64,000 nucleotides of DNA from Rhizopus arrhizus (lineage: Eukaryota; Mucoromycota; Mucoromycetes; Mucorales; Rhizopodaceae): contig JAKZZE010000025.1 of assembly GCA_024220505.1 (NCBI GenBank), forward strand, positions 806,001 through 870,000. The letters run 5' to 3'. Positions 53,169 through 63,002 of this stretch are shown piece by piece. Within the stretch, counting starts at the first letter, position 1. Each line of letters opens with the position of its first letter. The notes under the pieces were generated by a model, which saw only the letters and a program-made list of their open reading frames with translations, was not told the origin of the DNA and did no database searches. The position numbers were made by a program, and so were the translations under genes.

Positions 53169-56100
53169 GTGAGGTCCAACACCTTTCTATAAGCCTTTGG
53201 AACGCGAATGGTCTTCGGACCACGACCGTTCATGAGGTCTTGTCTCATTGTCTCTCATCTACACTCCTTTTTATCACCGAGACTTGGCTTCTTTCCCCTT
53301 CTCTCCTTCCTACTGACTGGATGCAGTATCATGTGTATGGTGTTCCTGTACCTTCGGCCAACCGTGGTTCGATGGGTGTTACTGCTCTGGTCTCTCCTTC
53401 TTGTCCCTTTCCTGTCTCTCAACTTCCTTCAGCGAATCGGTATACCCTTTCGTTGAAGGTCGGACCCTTTCGCCTTCATTGTTTGTATGTACCTCCTCCT
53501 CTTTCCAACTCTGATTTTATGAATGTACTCTCCTCCATTCCTTCGTTACCCAATACTTTTATTTGTGGCGACTTTAATGCTCGTCTTGGTGACCTCACTG
53601 GTGATGCATTGGTCTCTCCTCGTGGTGCTGCTATGGCTCGCTGGCTTGCTGATCGTTCCTTGACCGTTCTGAACGGCCCACTGGCTCATGGTATTCCTAC
53701 CTGGGTCGGGTTTCGTGATGATCGAGAGATGAGTAGCATCATTGACATGTTTTAACAAACGCGTCATTGATGTCTCCTCGACTTGACATCGCGTCTGACT
53801 TGTCTCTTGGTTCTGACCATCGTCTGCTCACGTTGTCTTTCTCATTTGCTCAGTCAAGTGCCTCTGAGTCTATGCCTGATACACCTGATGCTACTATTCA
53901 TCCTCGTCGACTATGGAACTTGTCTCGCCTTGGTGAACCTGATCCATGTCAGCTGTATCAAGATACATTTCGTTCGTCTTCTGCTCCTCTGCTTTCTCAA
54001 CTGAAGAGGTTGGTTCAACACCCTCCTTCTTCATGTCCGCCTATTGACGACCTCAACGCGTCGCTCAACAACATTATCTACAGCTCTCTTGACTCTTCTG
54101 TCGGTGATCGTCCTCCACGTCCATCCCATTGGAAAAAGTACTGGACACAACAACTGCAAGATGCTGCTGATTTCCGCAACAGATGTTACCGTAGATGGCG
54201 TCGTGCCTTTGGCATTGACAAAGTCTATTGGTGGCATCAACATCAACAAGCAAATACTTCTTTTCGTCAAGCTGTGGCCAATGCCAAGCGTCTCTCTTGG
54301 CAAGCATTTTGCAAGTCTCTCGAATCTGACTTTACTAAAGCCATCTCTAAAGTAAAGCAACTCAAACGACGACATCAGTCATCATCATCATTCACTCATC
54401 CTGATGGCCCGTCTAAGGCAGTGGAGGTAATGGCTAGTCACTTGGCTTCGGTCTTTGATGGCAGTCTTCTACCTTCCACTCGCCCATCACCACCTTCATC
54501 TCCATCCTCTCTTGGTTTGCCTCTTGGTCTTCATGGTTTGTCTCCTTCTGGTGCGTCTCCCTCTGGTTCTTCTGGTCCTCCTGGTTCTTCAAATTCTCTA
54601 TTCGCTCCTTTAACTATTCACATGTACATCGGTCAGCTCCCTACTCGTAAAGCTCCTGGTGCTGATCACATCAAGGCCGAGATGCTCAAGCCGATCAGTA
54701 TCGACCTCTCCCACTTGCTGTCTTGGTTCTTTTCCTTGTGCTGTCAATGGTCTTACGTTCCTTCTCTCTGGCGGCATGCTCAAGTCTATCCGATCTTCAA
54801 GAAAGGTGATCCTTCGCTGCCGTCCAACTATCGACCGATCTCACTGACCTCGGTGTTTAGAAAGCTCCTTGAGCTTAGTCTTGCTCCATGGCTCGCCTCG
54901 GTGTCGCCTCGACTTGATCTGGCTCAAGGTGGCTTTCGTCCTCGTCGCTCAGCTCTTGATCAAGCCTTATGTCTTCATGAGCTGATGCAGTCTTATTATC
55001 GTCGCTCACATCGGTTTCCTGTGGTTGCATTCCTAGATATCAAGTCGGCCTACGATACTGTCGACCGGCGTGTTATCTGGGATGCTCTCTCTCGCTCTGG
55101 TGCTGGTTCCTCTCCTTGTTTGCCTCTCTTGGTCCATCTCTTTGATGATGTCTCGGTGTCTGTCTTGGTGTCAAATCACTCGTCCGCTCCTTTTTCTCCT
55201 GTCACCGGTGTCTTGCAAGGTTCTGTTCTCAGTCCTCACTTGTACTCGGTGTACATCAATACATTACCTGCTCTCCTTCGTCAAGTCGCTGCTCCTGCCA
55301 CACATTTGGTTCCCTCCTCTGGTTCTGCTGATGCTGGTATGGTCCCAGTCAACTCTCTCCTCTTTGCTGACGATGTCGCAGTCATTGGCTCGGCAAAGTC
55401 AGTCAAAGAGATGCTCAAGCTCTGTGAAGAACACTCACTGTCTCTTGGTTATCGATGGAATCCTCTAAAGTGCGCGGTGCTCAACCACCCCACTTCCTCT
55501 TCATCATCATCTGGTTCAATCCAATTAAGCCTCTATGGTACTTCTCTGCCCTTGGTCGACAAGTTTGTATATCTTGGTATGCCGTTTGTCAAGACTGGTC
55601 TCTCCGCTGCTTCGGTGCTTTCTCTTCGTTCTCCTGGTGTCCTTCAACTGATGGGTATTCTCAACAAGATTGGTGTAAATCGTCAAGGCTTTTCTCTTCT
55701 TTTGTGTGCTCGGATCTACGCTACTTTTGTCCGTCCAAAATTCGAGTACGGCCTTGCTATCTCAAAGTTTTCTGCTGCTCAAGTCAAAGAAATCGATCGT
55801 TTACAAGACCGATGCCTTCGTATGATGGTTGGTGGTCATGCCACCTCCTCTACGCTGGTTATCAAACATATGACAACCTTGCCATCTATGCACCACCGCA
55901 TAGATGTGCTTACAACTCGTTTCTGCCTTCGTGCTCGCTCGCTTCCTGGTTCTTGCCTGCTGTCTCTGCTATCAACCACGCTACCTGTCTCACGTATCAA
56001 GGTCCATCTTGACAAGAATCCGCTCTTCTTGGCTTTGCCTTCTCCTCCTCCGTCCTCCGATGCTCGGCTCAAGACCTTCTTTCGCCAGTATCGTGAGCGT

Positions 56101-56547
56101 CAAGTCATCACTCTCGTCACCTCCACTACCCAGGTTCTATTACGCGCATGTCGCCCTGCTCTGGTGGTTGATCCCATCTTATACGTTCCTGCAACCCGTG
56201 CAGAACGCTCTCTCTTGGTTCGTTGGCGTCTTGGTTGGTTACCGGGTAAGCCTGAAAACTGTCCTTGTGGCCGTGATCGTCGCTCTCGCCGTCACTTCCT
56301 CGAGTGTGATTTGATCCCGTCCTTCCTTTGGTCCGATCTGCCTCGCTGTCCTCCTGGGACTTATCCCATAGACTTTGCTCTTTCCTCGTTGCCTCTTGGT
56401 CGCTCAGCTCGCTGTCCTCCTTGGTGGTCATCTCTCTTGTTGATGCTCTGGCATATTCAACGTCTCTGCCGTCCTGATAGCTTTTATGCTATTAACTCTT
56501 CTCCTGGTGCCTCATGGTATTCTCGTTCTTCTCGTCACCCTGACTGA
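53165..56547 (+). pseudogene. LINE ORF2 (copy 4), one-base deletion
   Basis: Open to 53755, where ATGTTTTAACAAACG lacks one T present in other copies (ATGTTTTTAAC or ATGTTTCTAAC), giving an immediate TAA within the endonuclease just after SIIDMF. The frame is open again to 56547 with the endonuclease SDHR motif, RT, FADD and C-terminal finger. Otherwise undamaged. Confidence 0.92.
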
Positions 56548-56826
56548 AACCCTTCTTTGTCTGTCTCCTGCTGATCCCCCACGGAAGTAAAGCCATCAAA
56601 GTTCCTTACCGTTGGGTTGTGACAGTAGGTCAGCTAAGCTGTGGAAGTAGGCAGTCAATCTGATCTTTTTTCTGTATCTTTTTTTGGAGTTTTTCTGTTT
56701 CTCAGGCTCCTTTTTTTGTATCTTATTCTCTTTTTTTGTACTTGAAGATGCAATAATGACTTTTTAGTCGCCTGCAAATATCTTCCTATTAAATAAAACA
56801 AAATCTTTAACCTGAGCTAAGCGACC

Positions 56827-58152
56827 TGTACAATCGTCAAGAAGCTTTGTCCGGATGTCTCTATATGATGAGGATCTTCCCTCAGTAGATGAGTTCATCT
56901 ATCTTGGTATCCCATTCTGCAGCAAAGGCATCTCTGTTCCGGCTATGGTCAAGCATCGCGCCTCTAGTACCTTGTTTGCCATGTCACAGCTCAACGCTAT
57001 TGGTCTCAACCGTAATGGTTTCTCTCTGCTGCTTTCTTCTCGTTTCTACGCTTCTTTCGTACGTCCGAAGCTTGAGTATGGCCTAGCCATTGCTCATCTT
57101 CTCAAGAAGGACTACACTGAGCTCAACCGAGTTCAGGATAGATGTCTTAGGATGATCGTTGGTGGTCATCGAACTTCGTCCACGGTAGTGCTTCGGCACA
57201 TTTGTAATCTACCATCCATGGATTTCCGTGCCGATACTCTGGTGCTCAAGTACTGTCTTCGTGTCTCTGGTCTTCCTGATGACTGTCTACTGTCACTCCT
57301 TGCATCCTCCGTTCCTTTGTCTCTTTTGTCTCGGCTCCGGCAGCGGCGTATCGTTCATGATTGCCCTCCGGATGCTTCATCATCTACATCTCGTCTCTCG
57401 TCTTGGTTGCGTCGGTATCGTCAAGAATGCTTTGATACCTTCCTCCAGTCCACCTCCCGGGTACTAATTCGTGCTTGTCGCCCAGTACTTCGGGTTGATC
57501 CCGTTCTCTTTGTTCCTGCCTCCCGTGCTGACCGGAGCCGCTTAGTGCGATGGCGCATGGGATGGCTTCCTGGTAAACCTCGTCCTTGCTCCTGTGGTCT
57601 TGGTCAAACAAGTCGCTCACACCTTGTGCTCTGTACAATGGTTCCTTCCTACCTTTGGTCTTGTCTTCCATTTCCACCGACTAGCTATGTGGGCAACCAC
57701 ATAGACTATGTCCTCAATCAACTGCCGCTGTCTCCTTCTGCTTCTTGTCCTCCGTTCTGGTCTGCTCTCTGCACAATTCTGTGGCATTTCGACAGGTTGT
57801 GCAATCCTGATGGTGACTACACCACTGATCCCACGCCAGGTCAAGTCTGGCTTGACAAGTCTCAGTCTCCCTCGTGAACAGCGCCCTGATTCTCCCTCTG
57901 GCTTCTTCCTCCCACTGCCAAACCATCTTCGTGCACGTTGCGGAGGGGACCAAGGAGCTGACGGGATTGCTTATTAACTTGCGCTTCTCTTCCACTGCTT
58001 CTACATTTTCACCTTTGATGTGTATCCGCTGGTGTTTTTTCGTTCTCTTGTTCCTTTGTCTCCGAGGTTATCACAGTTAATGATCCATTGATCGCTTGTA
58101 TTTTAACCTTTATTTTAATAAAAACATAAATTTTCGACTGAGCTAAGCGACC
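56827..58152 (+). mobile_element. LINE fragment of a divergent subfamily, 5'-truncated
   Basis: 1326 bp. It begins inside the ORF2 C-terminal region and ends with its own 3' UTR, hairpin GATC-CATT-GATC (58082-58093), AATAAA and CTGAGCTAAGCGACC. Apart from the hairpin context and tail, the 3' UTR is unlike the other LINEs. The 5' truncation is typical of incomplete reverse transcription. Confidence 0.92.
56828..57877 (+). pseudogene. LINE ORF2 C-terminal fragment (divergent subfamily)
   Basis: An open frame from the junction to TGA at 57875-57877, about 349 residues. It corresponds to the last third of ORF2: VDEFIYLGIPFCSKGIS, FYASFVRPKLEYGLAIAHL, RVQDRCLRMIVGGHRTSSTV and RADRSRLVRWRMGWLPGKP, then the finger CSCGLGQTSRSHLVLC. 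The RT catalytic region is missing. Clearly homologous to, but well diverged from, the main LINE family. Confidence 0.9.
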
Positions 58153-58341
58153 ACCTTTCTTTCGCTCTTCCGACCGTTACACAAGGTAGACGACGCGTAA
58201 TCAACTTTGAACTCGATTATCTCGCTCAATATAATACATCCATCAACCGTTTTAACATCAAAAAATTCGCTAATTTTTTCTCTACAAACCATATTTTTTT
58301 CAAGTTCATAACTCCTTTTTTTACAATTTTCGACATCTCCC

Positions 58342-59325
58342 ATGTCAGAACATTCCACCCTTGCTAATTTGCAAATGTCGACAAATGTCACAACTAATGT
58401 CGACATGCCCAACTCAACCGACCTCACACAAGCTGTGCAGTATCTATTAAATACTGTTCAAACCCTCCAACACCGTGTTACAACACACGACGACCTCTTG
58501 GCCGAACTTACTGCATTACGCAGTGAAAACTCTACATTGAAAGCCGAGATTGCTAATCTCAAAGCTCAATTGAATGCTGCATCTGGCGAATCTGTCGCTA
58601 AGGCTACTTTTTCTGTTCCTGTCTCTTCTGTCCCTACTTCTGTGGTCGAACAAGCGCCAACTACTGTCGGCCCTACTTATAGTGCTGTTGCCGCCCGTAA
58701 CACTTCCAAACCTGCGTCTAAAAAGCGTAAGCTTGCTGCCGGCCGAACTTTTCAACCTGTGGATCCTACTGCACCTCGTGGATTCGAGTACTTGTACTTG
58801 AACCGTAACCGTAAGCTCACCCGCGCTGAAGTCAGACGTAATCTACGTCTACTTGGTCTTGACCTCTCTCGTCTGCTCGATATCTGCTTCCCTGGCCCAA
58901 AGGTCATTGGTCTATTGGTGCACGTTCTTTACAAAGAAGAGGTGGTTTCTCTTCTTTCTGCTGCCAAGGTTCCGTTGGTTGACGGTTTTGATCCATTGGA
59001 TCCTGTCAACTTGGCGGATCCTGAGCTCCAGCATCTTTCATCGGCTGACAAGGCTAATGAATGTGCTGAGCTCCAGTTCACTCGCTGCTCCCGTGCTCTC
59101 TCTCGTCTTGGTGCTGGCCGTGCTCACCTGGTGGGTCCCATAGGTAAGTACTTTTCTTCCAAGGGTTGGCTTGATGAGGACTCTTTGAGTCAGATTCTGT
59201 CTTCCCTTCCCCCTTCCTCTTTTGCTTCTCGTGGTCGTGACCCAGGCGCTGCTTTCCGTGGTGACACGGTCATGTCAGATGCTTTGGTCTCTGATTCCGC
59301 TAGTGCTGGATCACACTCATTATGA
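58342..59325 (+). CDS. LINE ORF1 (copy 6, alternative N-terminus)
   Basis: 327 residues (MSEHSTLANLQMSTNVTT...), type 2 N-terminus like copy 3, with the coiled coil and KKRKLAAGRTF, then the common C-terminal domain. Open and overlapping ORF2 by ATGA at 59322-59325. Confidence 0.88.
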   Translation: MSEHSTLANLQMSTNVTTNVDMPNSTDLTQAVQYLLNTVQTLQHRVTTHDDLLAELTALRSENSTLKAEIANLKAQLNAASGESVAKATFSVPVSSVPTSVVEQAPTTVGPTYSAVAARNTSKPASKKRKLAAGRTFQPVDPTAPRGFEYLYLNRNRKLTRAEVRRNLRLLGLDLSRLLDICFPGPKVIGLLVHVLYKEEVVSLLSAAKVPLVDGFDPLDPVNLADPELQHLSSADKANECAELQFTRCSRALSRLGAGRAHLVGPIGKYFSSKGWLDEDSLSQILSSLPPSSFASRGRDPGAAFRGDTVMSDALVSDSASAGSHSL

Positions 59326-62300
59326 GTGAGGTCCAACACCTTTCTATAAGCCTTTGGAACGCGAATGGTCTTCGGACCACGACCGTTCATGAGGTCTTGT
59401 CTCATTGTCTCTCCTCTACTCTCCTTTTCATCACCGAGACTTGGCTTCTTTCCCCTTCTCTTCTTCCTACTGACTGGATGCAGTATCATGTGTATGGTGT
59501 TCCTGTACCTTCGGCCAACCGTGGTTCGATGGGTGTTACTGCCCTGGTCTCTCCTTCTTGTCCCTTTCCTATCTCTCAACTTCCTTCACCGAATCGGTAT
59601 ACCCTTTCGTTGAAGGTCGGACCCTTTCGCATTCATTGTTTGTATGTTCCTCCTCCTCTTTCCAACTCTGAATTTGTAAATGTACTTTCCTCCATCCCCT
59701 CCTTACCCAATACTTTTATTTGTGGCGACTTTAATGCTCGTCTTGGTGACCTCACTGGTGATGCATTGGTCTCTCCTCGTGGTGCTGCTATGGCTCGCTG
59801 GCTTGCTGATCGCTCCTTGACCGTTCTGAACGGCCCACTGGCTCATGGTATTCCTACCTGGGTCGGGTTTCGTGATGATCGAGAGATGAGTAGCATCATT
59901 GACATGTTTCTAACAAACGCGTCATTGATGTCTCCTCGCCTTGACATCGCGTCTGACTTGTCTCTTGGTTCTGACCATCGTCTGCTGACCTTGTCTTTCT
60001 CATTTGCTCAGTCAAGTGCCTCTGAGTCTTCATCTGAAACTACTGATGCTACCATTCATCCTCGTCGATTATGGAACTTGTCTCGCCTTGGTGAACCTGA
60101 TCCATGTCAATTGTATCAAGACACCTTTCGTTCGTCCTCTGCTCCTTTGCTGTCTCAACTGAAGAGGTTGGTTCAACACCCTCCTTCTTCACGTCCACCT
60201 ATTGACGACCTCAACGCGTCGCTCAACTCAATCATCTACCGCTCTCTTGACTCTTCTGTCGGTGATCGTCCTCCTCGTCCTTCACATTGGAAAAAGTACT
60301 GGACACAACAACTACAAGATGCTGCTGACTTCCGCAACAGGTGCTACCGTAGATGGCGTCGTGCCTTTGGCATCGACAAAGTCTATTGGTGGCATCAACA
60401 TCAACAAGCGAATACCTCTTTCCGTCAAGCTGTGGCCAATGCCAAACGTCTGTCCTGGCAAGCATTTTGCAAGTCTCTCGAATCTGACTTCACTAAAGCC
60501 GTTTCCAAAGTCAAGCAACTCAATCGACGACATCAGTCATCATCGTCGTTTTCCCATCCTGATGGTCCGTCTAAGGCAGTGGAGGTAATGGCTAGTCACT
60601 TGGCTTCGGTCTTTGATGGCAGTCTTCTACCTTCCACTCGCCCACCACCTCCATCATCTTCATCCTCTCTTGGTCTGCCTCTTGGTCTCCATGGTTCGTC
60701 TCCCTCTGGTTCGTCTCCTTCTGGTTCGTTTCCCTCTGGTTCCGCTGGTTCTCCTGGTCCTTCAAATTCTCTCTTCGCTCCTTTAACTATTCACATGTAC
60801 ATCGGTCAGCTCCCTACTCGTAAAGCTCCTGGTGCTGATCACATCAAGGCCGAGATGCTCAAGCCGATCAGTACTGACCTGTCATTCATTCTTTCCTGGT
60901 TCTTTACTCTATGCTATCAATGGTCCTATGTTCCTTCTCTGTGGCGACATGCTCAAGTTTATCCCATTTTCAAGAAAGGTGATTCATCACTTCCCTCAAA
61001 CTACCGTCCAATCTCACTCACATCTGTATTCCGCAAGCTACTTGAGCTGTCGCTGTCTCCATGGTTGTCCTCTGTCTCTCCTCCTCTTGACCTTGCTCAA
61101 GGTGGTTTCCGTCCTCGTCGATCTGCCCTGGATCAGGCTCTGTGCCTTCATGAACTAATACAGTCGTATTACCGTCGCTCTCATCGGTTTCCTGTGGTAG
61201 CATTCCTGGATATCAAGTCGGCCTACGACACCGTCGACCGGCGTGTTATCTGGGATGCTCTCTCTCGTTCTGGTGCTGGTTCCTCTCCTTGTCTGCCTCT
61301 CTTGGTTCATCTTTTTGATGATGTCTCGGTGTCTGTCCTGGTGTCAAACCATTCTTCTGCTGCTTTCTCTCCTGTCACCGGTGTCTTGCAAGGTTCTGTT
61401 CTCAGTCCTCACTTGTACTCGGTGTACATCAACACTCTTCCTTCCCTCCTTCGTCAAGTCGCTGCTCCTGCCACTCATTTGGTTCCCTCCTCTGGTTCTG
61501 CTAATGCTGGTATGGTCCCAGTGAACTCTCTCCTCTTTGCTGACGATGTCGCAGTCATTGGCTCGGCAAAGTCAGTCAAAGAGATGCTCAAGCTATGTGA
61601 AGAACACTCCCTGTCTCTTGGATATCGCTGGAATCCTCTGAAGTGCGCGGTGCTCAACCACCCCACTTCCTCTTCATCGTCATCTGGTTCAACCCAACTA
61701 AAGCTCTATGGTACTTCTCTCCCCTTGGTCGACAAGTTCGTATACCTTGGTATGCCTTTCGTCAAGACTGGTCTCTCTGCTGCTTCGGTGCTTTCTCTTC
61801 GTTCTCCTGGTGTGCTTCAACTAATGGGTATTCTCAACAAGATTGGCGTGAATCGTCAAGGCTTTTCTCTGCTCCTGTGTGCTCGCATCTATGCCACATT
61901 TGTCCGTCCAAAGTTCGAATATGGTCTTGCTATCTCAAAGTTTACTGCAACTCAAGTCAAAGAAATAGAACGTCTTCAAGACCGATGCCTTCGTATGATG
62001 GTTGGTGGTCATGCTACCTCCTCTACGCTGGTCATCAAGCACATGACAACATTGCCATCTATGCACCACCGCATAGATGTGCTTACAACTCGTTTCTGCC
62101 TTCGTGCCCGCTCTCTTCCTGGTTCTTGCCTGCTGTCTCTCCTGTCGTCAACGCTGCCTGTCTCTCGAATCAAGATCCATCTTGACAAGAATCAGCTCTT
62201 CCTGGCTCTGCCCTCTCCTCCTCCGTCCTCCGATGCTCGGCTCAAGACCTTCTTTCGCCAGTATCGTGAGCGTCAAGTCACATCCATTGTCACCTCCACT

Positions 62301-62720
62301 ACCCAGGTTCTCTTACGCGCATGTCGCCCTGCTCTGGTGGTTGATCCCATCTTATACGTTCCTGCAACCCGTGCAGAACGCTCTCTCTTGGTTCGTTGGC
62401 GTCTTGGTTGGTTGCCAGGCAAGCCTGAAGACTGTCCTTGTGGCCGTGATCGTCGCTCTCGCCGTCACTTTTTCGAGTGCGATCTTATCCCGTCTTTCCT
62501 TTGGTCTGACCTTCCTCGCTGTCCTCCTGGGACTTATCCCATTGACTTTGCTCTTTCCTCGTTGCCTCTTGGTCGCTCAGCTCGCTGTCCTCCTTGGTGG
62601 TCATCTCTCTTGTTGATGCTCTGGCATATTCAACGTCTCTGCCGTCCTGATAGCTTTTATGCTATTAACTCTTCTCCTGGTGCCTCATGGTATTCTCGTT
62701 CTTCTCGTCACCCTGACTGA
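59322..62720 (+). CDS. LINE ORF2 (copy 6): endonuclease and reverse transcriptase
   Basis: 1132 residues and uninterrupted. Endonuclease residues (ITETWL, GDFNAR, SDHRLL), RT (FLDIKSAYDTVDR, LLFADDVAV) and the finger CPCGRDRRSRRHFFEC are present. The linker has extra SPSGSSPSGSFPSGS repeats. The stretch SFILSWFFTLCYQ...GDSSLP matches the copy 1 type, unlike copies 2-4. Predicted functional. Confidence 0.95.
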   Translation: MSEVQHLSISLWNANGLRTTTVHEVLSHCLSSTLLFITETWLLSPSLLPTDWMQYHVYGVPVPSANRGSMGVTALVSPSCPFPISQLPSPNRYTLSLKVGPFRIHCLYVPPPLSNSEFVNVLSSIPSLPNTFICGDFNARLGDLTGDALVSPRGAAMARWLADRSLTVLNGPLAHGIPTWVGFRDDREMSSIIDMFLTNASLMSPRLDIASDLSLGSDHRLLTLSFSFAQSSASESSSETTDATIHPRRLWNLSRLGEPDPCQLYQDTFRSSSAPLLSQLKRLVQHPPSSRPPIDDLNASLNSIIYRSLDSSVGDRPPRPSHWKKYWTQQLQDAADFRNRCYRRWRRAFGIDKVYWWHQHQQANTSFRQAVANAKRLSWQAFCKSLESDFTKAVSKVKQLNRRHQSSSSFSHPDGPSKAVEVMASHLASVFDGSLLPSTRPPPPSSSSSLGLPLGLHGSSPSGSSPSGSFPSGSAGSPGPSNSLFAPLTIHMYIGQLPTRKAPGADHIKAEMLKPISTDLSFILSWFFTLCYQWSYVPSLWRHAQVYPIFKKGDSSLPSNYRPISLTSVFRKLLELSLSPWLSSVSPPLDLAQGGFRPRRSALDQALCLHELIQSYYRRSHRFPVVAFLDIKSAYDTVDRRVIWDALSRSGAGSSPCLPLLVHLFDDVSVSVLVSNHSSAAFSPVTGVLQGSVLSPHLYSVYINTLPSLLRQVAAPATHLVPSSGSANAGMVPVNSLLFADDVAVIGSAKSVKEMLKLCEEHSLSLGYRWNPLKCAVLNHPTSSSSSSGSTQLKLYGTSLPLVDKFVYLGMPFVKTGLSAASVLSLRSPGVLQLMGILNKIGVNRQGFSLLLCARIYATFVRPKFEYGLAISKFTATQVKEIERLQDRCLRMMVGGHATSSTLVIKHMTTLPSMHHRIDVLTTRFCLRARSLPGSCLLSLLSSTLPVSRIKIHLDKNQLFLALPSPPPSSDARLKTFFRQYRERQVTSIVTSTTQVLLRACRPALVVDPILYVPATRAERSLLVRWRLGWLPGKPEDCPCGRDRRSRRHFFECDLIPSFLWSDLPRCPPGTYPIDFALSSLPLGRSARCPPWWSSLLLMLWHIQRLCRPDSFYAINSSPGASWYSRSSRHPD

Positions 62721-63002
62721 AACCCTTCTTTGTCTGTCTCCTACTGATCCCCCACGGAAGTAAAGCCATCAAAGTTCCTTGCCGTTGGGTTGTGACAGTA
62801 GGTCAGCTAAGTTGTGGAAGTAGGCAGTCAATCTCATCTTTTGCTTTGTCTTTTTTTTGGAGTTTTTCTGTTTCTCAGGCTCCTTTTTTTGTATCTTATT
62901 CTCTTTTTTTTGTACTTGAAGATGCAATAATGACTTTTTAGTCGCCTGCAAAATATCTTCCTATTAAATAAAAACAAAATCTTTAACCTGAGCTAAGCGA
63001 CC

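Larger units (their letters stand above)
51986..56826 (+). mobile_element. LINE copy 4, ORF2 frameshifted
   Basis: 4841 bp, with the same shortened 5' end (GCTCTTCCGACCG) as copy 3 but a type 1 ORF1. 3' hairpin at 56758-56769 and fixed tail ending 56826. Confidence 0.95.
58153..63002 (+). mobile_element. LINE copy 6, full length, both ORFs open
   Basis: 4850 bp from ACCTTTCTTTCGCTC, directly after the divergent LINE tail, to the fixed tail at 63002. Type 2 5' UTR and ORF1 start. 3' hairpin at 62932-62943. Its ORF2 central part resembles copy 1 and its linker resembles copies 2-4, so it is a mosaic. Confidence 0.95.
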
